Source: Polyangia bacterium (GTDB taxonomy: Bacteria; Myxococcota_A; Polyangia; Nannocystales; Nannocystaceae). Taken from it: a stretch of 64,000 nucleotides of DNA. The DNA lies in the NCBI GenBank assembly GCA_030424595.1, contig JAUHWG010000007.1, positions 186,001 through 250,000 of the forward strand, read 5' to 3'. Positions 28,501-37,054 of the stretch are shown piece by piece; position 1 is the stretch's first letter; each line of letters starts with the position of its first letter. Below the pieces are notes generated by a model. That model searched no databases and was not told the DNA's origin. It saw only the letters and a list, made by a program, of their open reading frames with translations. Position numbers and translations under genes: made by a program.

Positions 28501-31500
28501 GGCTCGCCGGCGGTGCGGGCCTCATCGATCGTCTCGGCCAGCTCGCGCAGGGGCTCCAGCAGCGTCGTGCCCTGGAGGTCGTAACGGAGGCCGCCGCGGA
28601 GGGTCCGGAGGGCGGCGAGGGAGTCGTCGCAGCGGTGGTGGAGGAGCTCGGCGGCCTGACGGAGGCTGCGCAGCCCCTCGGCGATGGCGCGGCGGTCGAA
28701 GAGGCGGCTCGCCGCGGCTTGACGGATATCCGCCAGCTCATCCCAGAGCTCGTTGCGCTCGCAGAGCGAGATGGCGAGGTCGAGCGCCTCTTCGGCGAGC
28801 GAACGGTCATCGCCGTAGATCTGCTCCCAAGCGGTCCGCAGGCGGGTGGCCGCGCCCCGGACATCGCCGAGCTTGCGCTCCAGGAGACGGGCGAGGGCGA
28901 CATGGGCGTCGAAGTGGGCGAGGGCGCTCTCACCCCGGGTGAGCATCCCTTCGTGGTAGTCGACCAGCTCCTGCCACAGCTCATAGCGAGAGGCGAGCTC
29001 CTCGATCTGCTTGCCCAGCTCGCTGTCGTCGGGGCGGATCGTGTGGGCGCGGATCAGGAACGAGATCGCGCGGTCCGGCGCCTGCAGTCGCTCGCGGGCG
29101 ACATCGGCGGCGGCGAGGAGGAGCTCGAAGCTGGCGAAGTCGCCGGAGCTGCGATCCCGCTGCCGGAGCTTGATCTCCTGCTCGTACACCTCGAGCTGCT
29201 GGGCCCAGAGGTTGTGGGCGCTCGCCAGCGTCCGCAGGCGCTCCCTCGGCGCGCGAGCCACCCGCGACTCGGGATCGCTCTCGACCGCCAGGAGGTAGGC
29301 CTTCTTCGCCCAGGAGAAGGCGAGCTCGGAGTCGCCGACATGCTCTTCAGCGGTCGCCGACGCGTTCATGCACAGGTCGACCTGTCCCTTCACGTCGGCG
29401 CGCTGGGACATCTCGTTGAAGCGCTCGCCGTAGGCGTGGAGGAGATCCTTCCACATGCCGTGGCGGGCGGCGATCGCCTCGAGCTGGTCGCGGACGCCGT
29501 CGTCCCCGGGGTTGATCCCGAGGGCCTTGCCGAGCAGGTCGATCGCTCGCCGGTGGTGCCCCTGCTTGTCCTCGGCGATCGCGGCCATCCGCTCGAGGGT
29601 CGCGACCTTGTCCTTGGGGTCCCGCAGCTCGCTCAGGTGACGCTCGAGGGTCCCGAGCGCTCCGGCGAAGTCGCCGGCCTGCTCCTGAAGGTCGGCCTGG
29701 ATCCGCAGCGCGACCGGATCGTGGCCGACCTCGTCGACGTAGCGCTCGAAGGCGCCGAGGCCCGACTTGGGCTCGCCGAGGGCGATCCACGACGAGGCGA
29801 TGGCCTCGAAGAGACGCCGACGCTCGCCGCGATCCTCGGTCGCGAGGAGGAGGATCTCGGCGTGGCGGATCGCCTTGCGGTGATCGCCGGCGGCGGCGTA
29901 GTAGGCGGTGAGCCGGGCGCGGATCTCCGGGTTGCCGGGGGCGATCGTCGCGTCGAGCTGCTCTAAGACCCGGGCCGCGGCGCTCGCGTTGTCGAGATCA
30001 TGGGCCAGGACCTCGGCCCGCTCGAGGCCGAGCTGGAGCACCTCTTCGTCGGTGTCGACGAGATCCTGGAGGTTGCCGAGCATCGCCGCGAGGCCGTGCC
30101 AGGAGGTGATCGTCCGGTAGAGGCGGGTCAGCGCCTCGACGGCGCCGCGGTGGTCGCGGTGGATCCGGAGCACGCGCTCGAAGGCGGAGCAGGCCAGGTC
30201 GGGATCGTTCAGGGTGCTCTCGGCGAGGTGACCGAGGCGCATCAGGTAGTCGAGCTGGCGGATCGGCGGGGTCTTCGAGGACGCGGCGACCTTGCCGAGG
30301 AGCGCCGCGAGATCGTCGTAGCGCTCGTCGGCCTCGTAGATCGCGGCCATCTTGTCGATGATCTCGAGGTTGTGGGGATCGAGCGCCAGGAGGTCGGCGT
30401 AGACCCGCGAGGCCTTGCGGTTATCGGCGAGGCGGACCTCGGCGATGCTGCCCATGCGCCAGAGGATCCGCGAGCGCGGGCGCTGGTCGGCGGTGATCCG
30501 CAGCTCGCGCTCGAGCGCGGTGTAGAGGCTGTCGTAGCGCCCGGTCTCGTAGAAGAGGTTCTGCAGCCGGTGGAGGATCTCGAGGTCGTCGTTCTTGTAG
30601 GAGATCAGCTGTTCGCAGGCCCAGATCGCGTTGTCGTGGTCCTGGAGATCGTCGTGCCAGATCGCCGCCATCTGCCGCAGCAGCTCCATCTGCTTCGCCG
30701 GCCTGCGGGCGGCCTCGTAGTGCTGGCGGAGGATCGCGATGAGCCCGCCGTAGTCGCCGACGCGGGCGTAGAGATCGGCGAGCATCTCCTCGATCGGCGA
30801 GTCGTCAGGCTGGATCGTCAGGGACTCGTGGAGGTGATCGATCGCCCGCGCGGGGTCGATCACACGCTCGCGGTAGACCTTAGCGAGGCGGCGGAGGTGG
30901 CCGAGGCGCTTCTTCGGATCGCTGACGCGGGCGAGCTCCAGGCCCTGGGTGCGGGCGACCTGCTCGAGCATCCGGATCCGCTTGTCGAGGCGGGCGATGT
31001 GCTCGCGCGGGCGCCAGTCGTTGGGGTAGGCGCTCTGCAGTCGCTGCCAGGCGTCGAGGGCCCCGTCCGGATCGGCGAGGCGCTTCTCACAGATCTCGGC
31101 GACCTCGACAAATTCCTCGGCGAACGAGGGGCTCTGGAGCGGGTTGTCGGGGCCCGTGTACGAGGTCGCCTGATCGATCTGGTAGGAGATCAGATCGCGC
31201 AGGTGAGCCCACTTGTTCTTGCGCCGCCAATGCTCCTTGTAGCCCTCGAAGGCGACGGCGTTAAAGGGCTCGCGCTCCAGCACCTTAAAGAAGAAGAACG
31301 ACGCGCGCTCGTCGTTGTGGAGCTCCTCGCGGTAGACCTCGGCGGCCTTGAGGAGCTTGTCGGTCGGCATCGAGTCCGGCTCTTGCTCGACGAAGAGCTC
31401 GAAGAGCCCGGCCAGGGCCTCGACGTCGCCGAGGCTGATGTAGAGGCGCTCCAGGTGCTGCCAGGCGGGGCCGCCGGGGGCTTCGTACTGGGCCGCGGTC

Positions 31501-32672
31501 TCGTAGCAGAGGCGGGCGTCCTCGCGGCGGGCGAGGTGATCCTCCAGCAGCTCACCGCGCTGCATCCACAGGGAGTAGGCGTCGGCCGGCGCGACGTAGC
31601 CGATCCACTGCGCGTAGAGATCGTCGAGGTCGGTCCAGCGCTCGTGATCGCTGAGGAGCTCCGCGAGCATCATCCCCGCGTCGTAGTGATCGGGGCGGAG
31701 GCTGAGGGTCCGGCGGAGGAGCTTGAGCGCCTCGCGCTCGTCGTTTTGGGCGTGGGCGAGCTTGGCCGCGCGGAAGAAGATGTCGGAGGCCTTCGCCATC
31801 CCCTCGTCGCTGGCCTTGCCTGAGCCCAGGTACATGACCCCGAAGGCCCGCAGCGCCTGGACGTTGTCCGGCATCGCCTTGAGCGCGGACTGGAGGTGGA
31901 CCGCGGCGGCGGCGATGTTGTCGTGGACCTCGTGCTCGATCCGCGCCAGGCGGAGGTGGAGCTCGGCGACCCGCTCGCGCTCGTTGCCCGGATCGAGGCG
32001 GCCGAGCTCGGCCTTCATCAGCTGGGACGCGCGATCCCAGGAGCTCGCGTGGAGGTAGAGGCGGACGAGGCCCTCGCTGGCCTCGAGGTTTCGCGGGTCG
32101 CGCTGGAGGGCGCTCTCGTAGATCGCGATCGCCTCCTTGATCGCCATGAAGTGCTCCTCCAGGATCTGCGCGAGCTCGACGAGGAGAGCCGGGACCGCCG
32201 AGGGCTGGGTGCGCTCGAGGCCGCGGATCCGCCAGCGCAGGAGGATGAGGCGCTCCTTGTGCCAACCGAGCTCGTCGTAGAGCGAGTAGAGCTGATCGAC
32301 GGCGCGCTCATGCTCGGGGGCGGCCTGGACCGCGCGGGCGAGGGCGTGCGCAGCCTCGCCGTGATCCTTGACCCGGTCGAGCCACAGCTCGTAGGCCTGG
32401 TGCGAGAGTTCGGCGACCTTGCCTAGGTTTCGCTTGGGGTCCGGGCCGGCCCGGCCGACGTGCTCGGCGTAGACGAGCAGGAGCGTCGCCAGCGAGCGCC
32501 AGTCGTCCGTCTCGCGGAAGCGCCGGCGGAGCTTGACGAACGTCGAGTCGTGGATCGGGCCTTTGCGGAAGGCCGAGAGCTCCGCCGGCTCGTCCGAGGT
32601 CGCCGTCGGGAGCGGACATGGCAGGCCTAGCGGCGATTTTGGGGGTGCGACCGCTGCATCGCTCTTCGACAT
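22554..32672 (-). CDS. Giant TPR-repeat protein (3372 residues)
   Basis: The start ATG at 32672 follows an AGGAGG site. About residues 25-1610 are degenerate 34-36-residue helical repeats of TPR type (for example LYLHASSWDRASQLMKAEL and LAVDSEPESRVA-like turns). About 1615-1735 is a linker with five repeats of the D-L-T-E-I-E and L-A-P-D-D-P type. About 1745-1830 is Pro/Arg-rich (PRPPSRPHA units). TPR repeats resume from about 1850 to 2890. A separate, more globular region lies about 2890-3190, and the last 180 residues are an acidic tail (VDSEVDSEVDSE and PDEPGPDEP). There is no signal peptide, so it is probably cytoplasmic. The function is unknown; a multi-partner scaffold is likely. Confidence 0.9.
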   Translation of the reverse strand: MSKSDAAVAPPKSPLGLPCPLPTATSDEPAELSAFRKGPIHDSTFVKLRRRFRETDDWRSLATLLLVYAEHVGRAGPDPKRNLGKVAELSHQAYELWLDRVKDHGEAAHALARAVQAAPEHERAVDQLYSLYDELGWHKERLILLRWRIRGLERTQPSAVPALLVELAQILEEHFMAIKEAIAIYESALQRDPRNLEASEGLVRLYLHASSWDRASQLMKAELGRLDPGNERERVAELHLRLARIEHEVHDNIAAAAVHLQSALKAMPDNVQALRAFGVMYLGSGKASDEGMAKASDIFFRAAKLAHAQNDEREALKLLRRTLSLRPDHYDAGMMLAELLSDHERWTDLDDLYAQWIGYVAPADAYSLWMQRGELLEDHLARREDARLCYETAAQYEAPGGPAWQHLERLYISLGDVEALAGLFELFVEQEPDSMPTDKLLKAAEVYREELHNDERASFFFFKVLEREPFNAVAFEGYKEHWRRKNKWAHLRDLISYQIDQATSYTGPDNPLQSPSFAEEFVEVAEICEKRLADPDGALDAWQRLQSAYPNDWRPREHIARLDKRIRMLEQVARTQGLELARVSDPKKRLGHLRRLAKVYRERVIDPARAIDHLHESLTIQPDDSPIEEMLADLYARVGDYGGLIAILRQHYEAARRPAKQMELLRQMAAIWHDDLQDHDNAIWACEQLISYKNDDLEILHRLQNLFYETGRYDSLYTALERELRITADQRPRSRILWRMGSIAEVRLADNRKASRVYADLLALDPHNLEIIDKMAAIYEADERYDDLAALLGKVAASSKTPPIRQLDYLMRLGHLAESTLNDPDLACSAFERVLRIHRDHRGAVEALTRLYRTITSWHGLAAMLGNLQDLVDTDEEVLQLGLERAEVLAHDLDNASAAARVLEQLDATIAPGNPEIRARLTAYYAAAGDHRKAIRHAEILLLATEDRGERRRLFEAIASSWIALGEPKSGLGAFERYVDEVGHDPVALRIQADLQEQAGDFAGALGTLERHLSELRDPKDKVATLERMAAIAEDKQGHHRRAIDLLGKALGINPGDDGVRDQLEAIAARHGMWKDLLHAYGERFNEMSQRADVKGQVDLCMNASATAEEHVGDSELAFSWAKKAYLLAVESDPESRVARAPRERLRTLASAHNLWAQQLEVYEQEIKLRQRDRSSGDFASFELLLAAADVARERLQAPDRAISFLIRAHTIRPDDSELGKQIEELASRYELWQELVDYHEGMLTRGESALAHFDAHVALARLLERKLGDVRGAATRLRTAWEQIYGDDRSLAEEALDLAISLCERNELWDELADIRQAAASRLFDRRAIAEGLRSLRQAAELLHHRCDDSLAALRTLRGGLRYDLQGTTLLEPLRELAETIDEARTAGEPPLGTLTVLGALQELIAANSSASGEDPKATIQWLKERADIRERKLDDRRGAIAEWLRILGLDPSSEEARFELDRLAEAGNLWDLMLLVPAWELQQMHAARRPGTPPTPGQLNQESAHWGRIAELYADFLGRPEYAMRANLCAWRLRPELPEVDGDLGPLHGSIWHYARSVGAYTTPPPPRDPLLWPSVRPPEIADDALWRKLGLHPTTLRPRDDRRIRNLVQAPSTSVVELADIEAIDDAAPEFTGVLDLTEIEPLDDDAPEVTGVLDLTEIEAFEEPPPEITGVVDLTEIETLDDDDDDDNPITLDLAPDDPQLMELRAAAALDPDAPVTLDIAPDDPELIAFRESTREADAPRPKLLPKPKGSRPPPPRSGPPRPPSRPHSAPPRPPSRPNATPRPPSRPHASPRPPSQPNVMRPAPPRPPSRPVISITPTPAPSLPALTAGLPEIPSLDAPILPSRPAVASPWEEIEAAYRELPATSKEARVHLARVLARLHDEGADEPEKAFHDLEEALILLPEDAEAREALDALAARRGDDERLIQAYAHLVGEVTLPEHLVAYSLRLAQLQNDAGHPELAESAYREVLGVLPQHQGALAALATIYEATGRDREYVEVRSRLVDLQLEDAAADEREAMIRALARDLDLRVHRVGEAINRLEPLARELPARVDIQEELASLLLRKEEWAGAANVLRNALPHAAGDDRLRLLARLGALEEGPLGLADAAIERWRAILSEQPEDPEALSHLQELYLDKQRWEPLVEIIDRRLALAADRRDERIAILVVKARALQEGFGDETAATSTLEALAEEDPDNDAVILGLSRLYRRSGRVDEGVALLRQRLQDLPEAATDARVAIALALASILSGEVGDLMEATATIEEALGEAPQHRELLRERASLARRTDDLPVLVDTLERLGDADGLLEAAPLAADALADAEWSARLYERVLQAESSGDPKANARTAAALAGLVGLRLAAGDSDGIDPLITERIAALSDQAQVAPVLTELGRALWHRTQDVELASARFAAAREADPEYAMASHSLGEVLFLAGRYDEAEPVLEEAVESHVLSRDQEHLVGGLLLLAQLFESTDRSADAYRRLSSALRQDPANLEIRAAIVRNRHRVGRWKEAIAAASQVEELVTGGTILSPADRSRVAQMLVLASASAAELGDEVQELALFERAISAAPDDIELLDRMIARCRDGGHVDRQARYTAARAEHIGEPLERGRALLEAGMLAAAAAASIEEEAENDGRDLSDDERIAIDDLRDRAFVSLRSGIALVANEPTPVLGRRQLEVAFWVASTRDTETAIGCLDRLVLRDDLRDESRLELLLEGVRLCLERREEGDDERARGYAQAACDAFPQRASPISAMFDVLELHRDKDEDTQENIERLVLMFFNRQGLRSTQGEAEDARRSALLIRLAETQHEHPERAIRLLEKAATLDARGLGVAERRHLTQLYLAANAASDRIRRNYEAILELDPTDTANIRALLDLCLGDGDVDQAFALVGLLQILDPEDAAALALAKRITVEVADREIFDISAILPAQPPSGGMIEAMIQLWRGGAAILCAKLPRLDVTEGAMIRESDDAFYTTWNDTRTRIGAPPYPLIDAAAVAADVDDGWLVPHCQYPPVMVVGPKAKYEEATPHLRFAIGRALFFARPGNILTEALSREQLVTVLASILLAFHPRHVHRRDYIRDDDEATHQLAQHLSRKLPLKVSRAIASLLQENAEEGFDSRSWRSWVERGGNRVGLCAAGDLAIALELLGLPTEPTARAEAIAARADDEELRDLIGFSGSARYATARRGLGYTAHLAAGDVPPPDGGSSETESGRRTSENPSADSGNADADAQESLEVDSEVDSEVDSEVRVDATGAAEPNVAPPTPADEAPPSADLSGEPDSADTGTDADVAVEPALVSEPSGTEAAADDPVPDEPVPDEPGPDEPGPDEPENTAGKLDELDNVADLDMSEFDDMAEFDELAELEDTGGSAPSES

Positions 32673-32892
32673 CGGCGAGCCTCCTGCGCGCCGAGAGGCG
32701 CAAAATCAAGCCGCGCGACCGTACCATGTTCGTGTGTGCCCGCGACCGTCGGATGTCTGCGAAGGGAGAAAAACTCGGGCTGTGCAGAGCGTTGCCGAGT
32801 CTTGGCGGGCGACGCGTGGAGGCGGGCAAGAGCCGTCGAACTCGTGCATACTGCGCGACTGCACGCCCTCTGAGTCGGGCGCCGAGAAGCAC

Positions 32893-35520
32893 GTGTCCAG
32901 CACACCAAAGACTCCGCCCCACCGCTCTGTGGGGACCTCTCCGTTCGTCCGTCGCCTCGGCAACGGTGCTCGGATCCTCTGTGCTCCCGCCGCCGCGGAC
33001 GCGCCGGTGTCGATCCAGCTCTGGGTCGCCGCCGGGGCTGGGGCCGAGCGGGAGAAGGAGCACGGTTGCGCCCATCTGCTCGAGCACATGCTCTTCAAGC
33101 CCTTCGCCAAGGAGGGGCCGGAGGGGGACCTCGCGCTGCTGATCGAAGGTCTCGGCGGTGACGTCAACGCCTTCACTTCGCATGACGAGACGGTGCTCTA
33201 TGCCACTGTTCCGGCGATTGCCTGGAGAGAGGCGCTCGACGGGATCCTGTGGTCTGGCCTGCGGCCGGAGTTTCGCCGTGAGGAGCTAGGGCGCGAGCGA
33301 GAGGTGGTGGTCGAGGAGATCAAGCAGTACGACGACGACCCAGGATCCCGCGCCGCCCAGCTCCTCCTGGCCCAGCTCCACGCCGGCCACTCCTACGGTC
33401 GGCCTGTGCTCGGGACGCTCTCAGAGGTTCGCGGGCATACCGCGCGTCGTCTACGACGCTTCCATCGTCGGGTGTACGCCGGCGCGCGCCTGACCTTGGT
33501 GGTCGTCGGACCGGTCGATCCCAAGGAGGTCGTCGCCCGCGCCAAGCCGGTGCTCGGTCAGACGGCCGAGGCGGGCCCGCTGCCGGTGCCGAGCGAGGTC
33601 CTCCCATCGACGGACGAGAAGATCCGGGCGACCGTGCGTCGGGCCGACGTCAGCGAGTGTCATCTCCTGGTCGGGTGGCGGGCGCCAGGCCTCGATCACC
33701 CGGACATCGCCGCCCTCGACGTGCTCGCCCTCGTTCTCGGATCGGGCGACGCGTCGCGGCTGGTCTGCGACATCCGCAGGCGGGCGCAGCTGGTCACCGA
33801 CATCCACGGCGCGCTGGACGTCGGCCGCGAGGTGTCGTCGCTGACGATCGCGGCCCGGACCGGCGTCCACCAGGTCGTCGCCGCCTACCGGGCGATCCAG
33901 CACCAGATCCGTCGCCTGACGACGATGCCGATGTCGATCGAGGAGTTCTCCCGGGCCCGCGTCGCCCTCGAGAGCGATCTCGTCTACCGCGGCGAGACCG
34001 TCCAGGGGCAGGGGCACGCGCTCGGCTACTACGCGACGATGACCGAGGACCGGCGGCGAGAGCAGCGGTACTACCGCGAGCTCTCCGCGCTGACCCCGGA
34101 GGCGGTCCAGGCCGTCGCCGCGCGCTGGCTTCCGAGCACCGGCGGCTGTCTCACGGCGCTCCTCCCCGAGGATCGGGTCGACACCGCCGAGGCCCGGAGG
34201 ATCCGCCGCGAGCTGCTCGGGGGGGGGCCGGCGTCCCAGCGGCGGGCGAAGGCCTCGACCGTCGAGGGGATCGTGGCGGTCGACCTGGCCTGCGGCCTCC
34301 GCCTCCGTCTCCTCCCGGATCCCTCGGTGCCGGTCGCAGGCGCGTGGTTGGTCTGGCTCGGGGGGCTGCGGGCGGAGCCGGCGGTCCACGCCGGGCTCGC
34401 CTCGATCACGGCGGCCACCCTCGCCCGGGGCAACGCCCTCCGCGACGGCGACAGCCTCAGCCGCGAGATCGAGGGCATGGCCGGGTCGCTCGACGGCTTC
34501 TCCGGTCGCAGCAGCCTCGGGCTCCACGGCGAGGGCATGGCGCGCCATGTCCCGCGGGTGTTGGAGCACCTCCTGGAGTGCGCCCTGACCCCGCGTTTTC
34601 CCGACGATGAGGTCGCGGAGGCGCGGCGTATCGCGATCGAAGAGGTCACAGCCACGGATGACCTCGGCCAGGTCGCGATCCAAGAGCTGCGCAAGCTGCT
34701 CTACGGCAAACATCCCTATGCGCGCTCGCTCCGCGGCACGCGAGCGGGGCTGCGGACGATCGACGGCCCGCTCTTGCGGGAGAATTGGCGGCGCAGCTAC
34801 CCGATCGGCCAGGCAGTGCTCGGGATCGCCGGCGACATCGACCTGGACGCCGTCTGCGAGGCGGTCGAGGCCCGCTGCGAGGGCACCCGCGGCCGTCGCG
34901 GCCGTCGCTGGCGCCCTGAGGGGGGGCCGCCGAAGCCGCTCACCCGGGCGCGGCGCAAGACGATCCGCAAGGATCGCGAGCAGGCCCACATCGCTATCGG
35001 CTTTCCTGGGCTCGTCCTCGGCGATCCGCGCGTGCCCGCGCTCGAAGTCCTCTGCGCCCTGCTCGGCGGGCAGTCGGGGCGGCTCTTCCTCGCCCTCCGC
35101 GAGGAGCAGGGCCTGGTCTACACCGTCGACGCGGGGGCCACCGAGGGGATCGACGGCGGTGACGTGACGATCTACGCCGCCACCAGCCACGACAAGCTCA
35201 GCCGCGCGCTGGCGGCGATCGAGCTCCACCTCGCCCGGGTCGCGACGGAGCTCGTCGACGAGCCGGAGCTTGAGCGGGCGAAGGCGTGGCTCATCGGTCA
35301 GCACGCGATCGGGCTCCAGCGCCGCTCGGCGGTCGCCAGCGAGCTCGCGTTCTCCGTCGCCTGTGGTCTGCCGCCGACCCACTACCGTGGCTACCGATCG
35401 CGGATCGAGGCGGTCACGCCGGTCGACGCGCTCCAGGTCGCCCGGCTCCTCCTGGATCCCCGGCGACAGGCGAGCGTCTTCGTCACCCGTGAGGGCGTCG
35501 ACGTCCGAGCAGGGGCCTAG
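32893..35520 (+). CDS. M16-family zinc peptidase, two units in one chain
   Basis: 875 residues from the GTG at 32893. The first M16 unit carries the inverted zinc motif HLLEH (61-65) and the third ligand in EREVVVEEIKQ (about E141), so it is catalytic. The second unit (from about residue 460, SVPVAGAWLVWLGGLRAEPAV) has the same fold but no HxxEH, the usual inactive partner, and ends with typical GQSGRLFLALREEQGLVYTV. Other bacteria often split these into two genes. The open frame to 32533 overlaps the TPR gene on the other strand and is not believed. No signal peptide is obvious, so it is possibly cytoplasmic or periplasmic peptide degradation. Confidence 0.93.
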   Translation: MSSTPKTPPHRSVGTSPFVRRLGNGARILCAPAAADAPVSIQLWVAAGAGAEREKEHGCAHLLEHMLFKPFAKEGPEGDLALLIEGLGGDVNAFTSHDETVLYATVPAIAWREALDGILWSGLRPEFRREELGREREVVVEEIKQYDDDPGSRAAQLLLAQLHAGHSYGRPVLGTLSEVRGHTARRLRRFHRRVYAGARLTLVVVGPVDPKEVVARAKPVLGQTAEAGPLPVPSEVLPSTDEKIRATVRRADVSECHLLVGWRAPGLDHPDIAALDVLALVLGSGDASRLVCDIRRRAQLVTDIHGALDVGREVSSLTIAARTGVHQVVAAYRAIQHQIRRLTTMPMSIEEFSRARVALESDLVYRGETVQGQGHALGYYATMTEDRRREQRYYRELSALTPEAVQAVAARWLPSTGGCLTALLPEDRVDTAEARRIRRELLGGGPASQRRAKASTVEGIVAVDLACGLRLRLLPDPSVPVAGAWLVWLGGLRAEPAVHAGLASITAATLARGNALRDGDSLSREIEGMAGSLDGFSGRSSLGLHGEGMARHVPRVLEHLLECALTPRFPDDEVAEARRIAIEEVTATDDLGQVAIQELRKLLYGKHPYARSLRGTRAGLRTIDGPLLRENWRRSYPIGQAVLGIAGDIDLDAVCEAVEARCEGTRGRRGRRWRPEGGPPKPLTRARRKTIRKDREQAHIAIGFPGLVLGDPRVPALEVLCALLGGQSGRLFLALREEQGLVYTVDAGATEGIDGGDVTIYAATSHDKLSRALAAIELHLARVATELVDEPELERAKAWLIGQHAIGLQRRSAVASELAFSVACGLPPTHYRGYRSRIEAVTPVDALQVARLLLDPRRQASVFVTREGVDVRAGA

Positions 35521-35649
35521 GTGGGCGGTCGCGGCAAGGCTCCCCGGCGGGCCTCGCGCTCGTAGGCGCTCGCAGGCGTGATCCTCAGCCCGGAGGTCGC
35601 GGCTGAGGCAGCGGACTGCGCGGGGGCCCGGTTTCGGGCCACGGCAGGG

Positions 35650-36426
35650 CTAGCCGAGGCTCAGGACGTAGACGTCGTAGAGCGCGTGGGTCCAGGCCGC
35701 GACCGCAAACCCGCGGATCTGATAGACGATGGCGAAGAAGACCCCTGCGAGGCTGCGATAGACGAAGGCGTCGTAGGTAAAGGGCTCTCCGGCGGGTCCG
35801 ACGTGGTGGGCCATGCTGAAGATCAGCGAGGAGAGGATGAGCGCGGCGATCCAGGCCCGGCGACGGCCCGTGATCCCGGCGAGCAGCCAGCCTAGGCCGC
35901 CCATGCCGATCAGGCGGAAGATCAGCTCCTCATGGAGGCCAGCGCCGGCGGCGATCACGAGGACGTCGACCGGCAGGAGCCCCCCTACGATCGCCAGACC
36001 TGGCGCGAAGTCGAGGAAGCGCTGCAGGGCGAAGAGGATCAGCGTCCCCATCGTCGTCGCGTAGAAGGTCGACTCGAGCAGGACGGGGAGGAAGGCCCGC
36101 GGCGAGAAGCTCCCTGAGCGCCGGAGGATCACGACGATCGCCAGGTAGGCGACGCAGAGGCCGCCGAGGATCATCAGGTAGTTGCCGAGATCGCGCTCGC
36201 ACAGCTCGATGAGCGAGCGGGTGACAAAGTCGACGCCGTTTTGCCCGCGGCCGCCACGGCTGAGGATCCCGAGCTGGTAGGTCAGGAAGAGGGGGAAGAC
36301 GAGGACGGCGCTGGTGAAGGGGTCGATCCGCCCGCCGAAGTGGCGGCTTATGGTCCCGCGACGGCGGCGACGGGGCCGTGGGCGCCCGTTCTCCTCGTCT
36401 TCGTCCCTTGCTCGCTTCGCAGGCAT
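35650..36426 (-). CDS. CPBP-family intramembrane protease
   Basis: 258 residues, about six membrane helices after a basic N-terminus (RPRPRRRRR). The CPBP (CaaX-protease/bacteriocin-processing) motifs are present: HEELIFR (EExxxR, motif 1), FSMAHH (motif 2, FxxxH) and the late THALYD. These are intramembrane glutamic proteases. In bacteria they can process prenylated or bacteriocin-type substrates, but the substrate is unknown here. Convergent with the M16 peptidase and divergent from crcB. Confidence 0.9.
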   Translation of the reverse strand: MPAKRARDEDEENGRPRPRRRRRGTISRHFGGRIDPFTSAVLVFPLFLTYQLGILSRGGRGQNGVDFVTRSLIELCERDLGNYLMILGGLCVAYLAIVVILRRSGSFSPRAFLPVLLESTFYATTMGTLILFALQRFLDFAPGLAIVGGLLPVDVLVIAAGAGLHEELIFRLIGMGGLGWLLAGITGRRRAWIAALILSSLIFSMAHHVGPAGEPFTYDAFVYRSLAGVFFAIVYQIRGFAVAAWTHALYDVYVLSLG

Positions 36427-36492
36427 CTTGCTCGTCGGGGGCAGCGTGCGCTATCCGTGGCGAGTGGACAAGATTGCGACGAGGGGAGGGGG

Positions 36493-36879
36493 GTGAAGGA
36501 GCTCGCGGCGGTGTTCTGCGCGGGCGGGCTCGGGGCCACGCTCCGGCTCCTCTTGGGTCGTCTCGTCGACGCCCACTTCGCCGCCCACTACGCCGCGAGT
36601 CTGCCCCACGCCGGGACCCTGGCGGCCAACCTGATCGGCTCCTTCGCGATCGGGCTGATGTCTGCGCTCCTCCCTGACGGGGTGCTCCGGTTGGCGATCA
36701 TCACGGGTCTGCTCGGCGGCTTCACGACCTACAGCGCCTTCGCGCTCCTGACCGTCGATCTCGCCAGCAGCGGGCGCTGGGGCCTCTTGAGCCTCCAGAT
36801 AGCGGCCCACATCCTCGGCGGCGTGACCTGCGTGCTGCTCGGGATCGGCCTCGCTCGCATGCTCGGGGGGTCGTCCTAG
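36493..36879 (+). CDS. crcB: Fluoride channel FluC/CrcB
   Basis: 128 residues with four membrane helices. Dual-topology dimeric channel that exports fluoride. Diagnostic motifs are GGLGATLRLLLGR, the pore Asn in TLAANLIGSFAIG and GLLGGFTTYSAFALL, which holds the central Na+ site and the phenylalanine box. The start is GTG at 36493, directly after GAGGGGAGGGG; the frame is open to 36241 but that part is antisense to the CPBP gene. I could not identify a fluoride riboswitch in front of it. Confidence 0.95.
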   Translation: MKELAAVFCAGGLGATLRLLLGRLVDAHFAAHYAASLPHAGTLAANLIGSFAIGLMSALLPDGVLRLAIITGLLGGFTTYSAFALLTVDLASSGRWGLLSLQIAAHILGGVTCVLLGIGLARMLGGSS

Positions 36880-37054
36880 GCCGGCCGCTCGTCGACGGAT
36901 CCCCAGCTGGCCGCCTGAGCGAGCATGTTGCCCCAGCACTGCTCTGCCCTCGGCTTCGTGCTCCAAGGGAGGTCCTAGGTGCGTGGTCCGGAGAACGAGC
37001 GAAGGCGTCGCGCAAGCGACGCCTTCGGTGAGCAGAGGCTGGCTAGCAGCCGTC

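Noticed and set aside
25305..29966. A 1553-codon open frame on the plus strand opposite the giant TPR gene
   Set aside because: It is the antisense shadow of GC-rich codons. Its product is Gly/Leu/Val/Arg/Glu-rich without any fold, and the minus strand has repeat-unit TPR character over the same span with a good ribosome site.
32533..32892. A 120-residue N-terminal extension of the M16 peptidase
   Set aside because: It overlaps the TPR gene start on the other strand, lacks family similarity, and the GTG at 32893 gives a normal M16 beginning.
36427..36492. Fluoride riboswitch before crcB
   Set aside because: The spacer is short, GC-rich and shows no clear pseudoknot pattern I could support.
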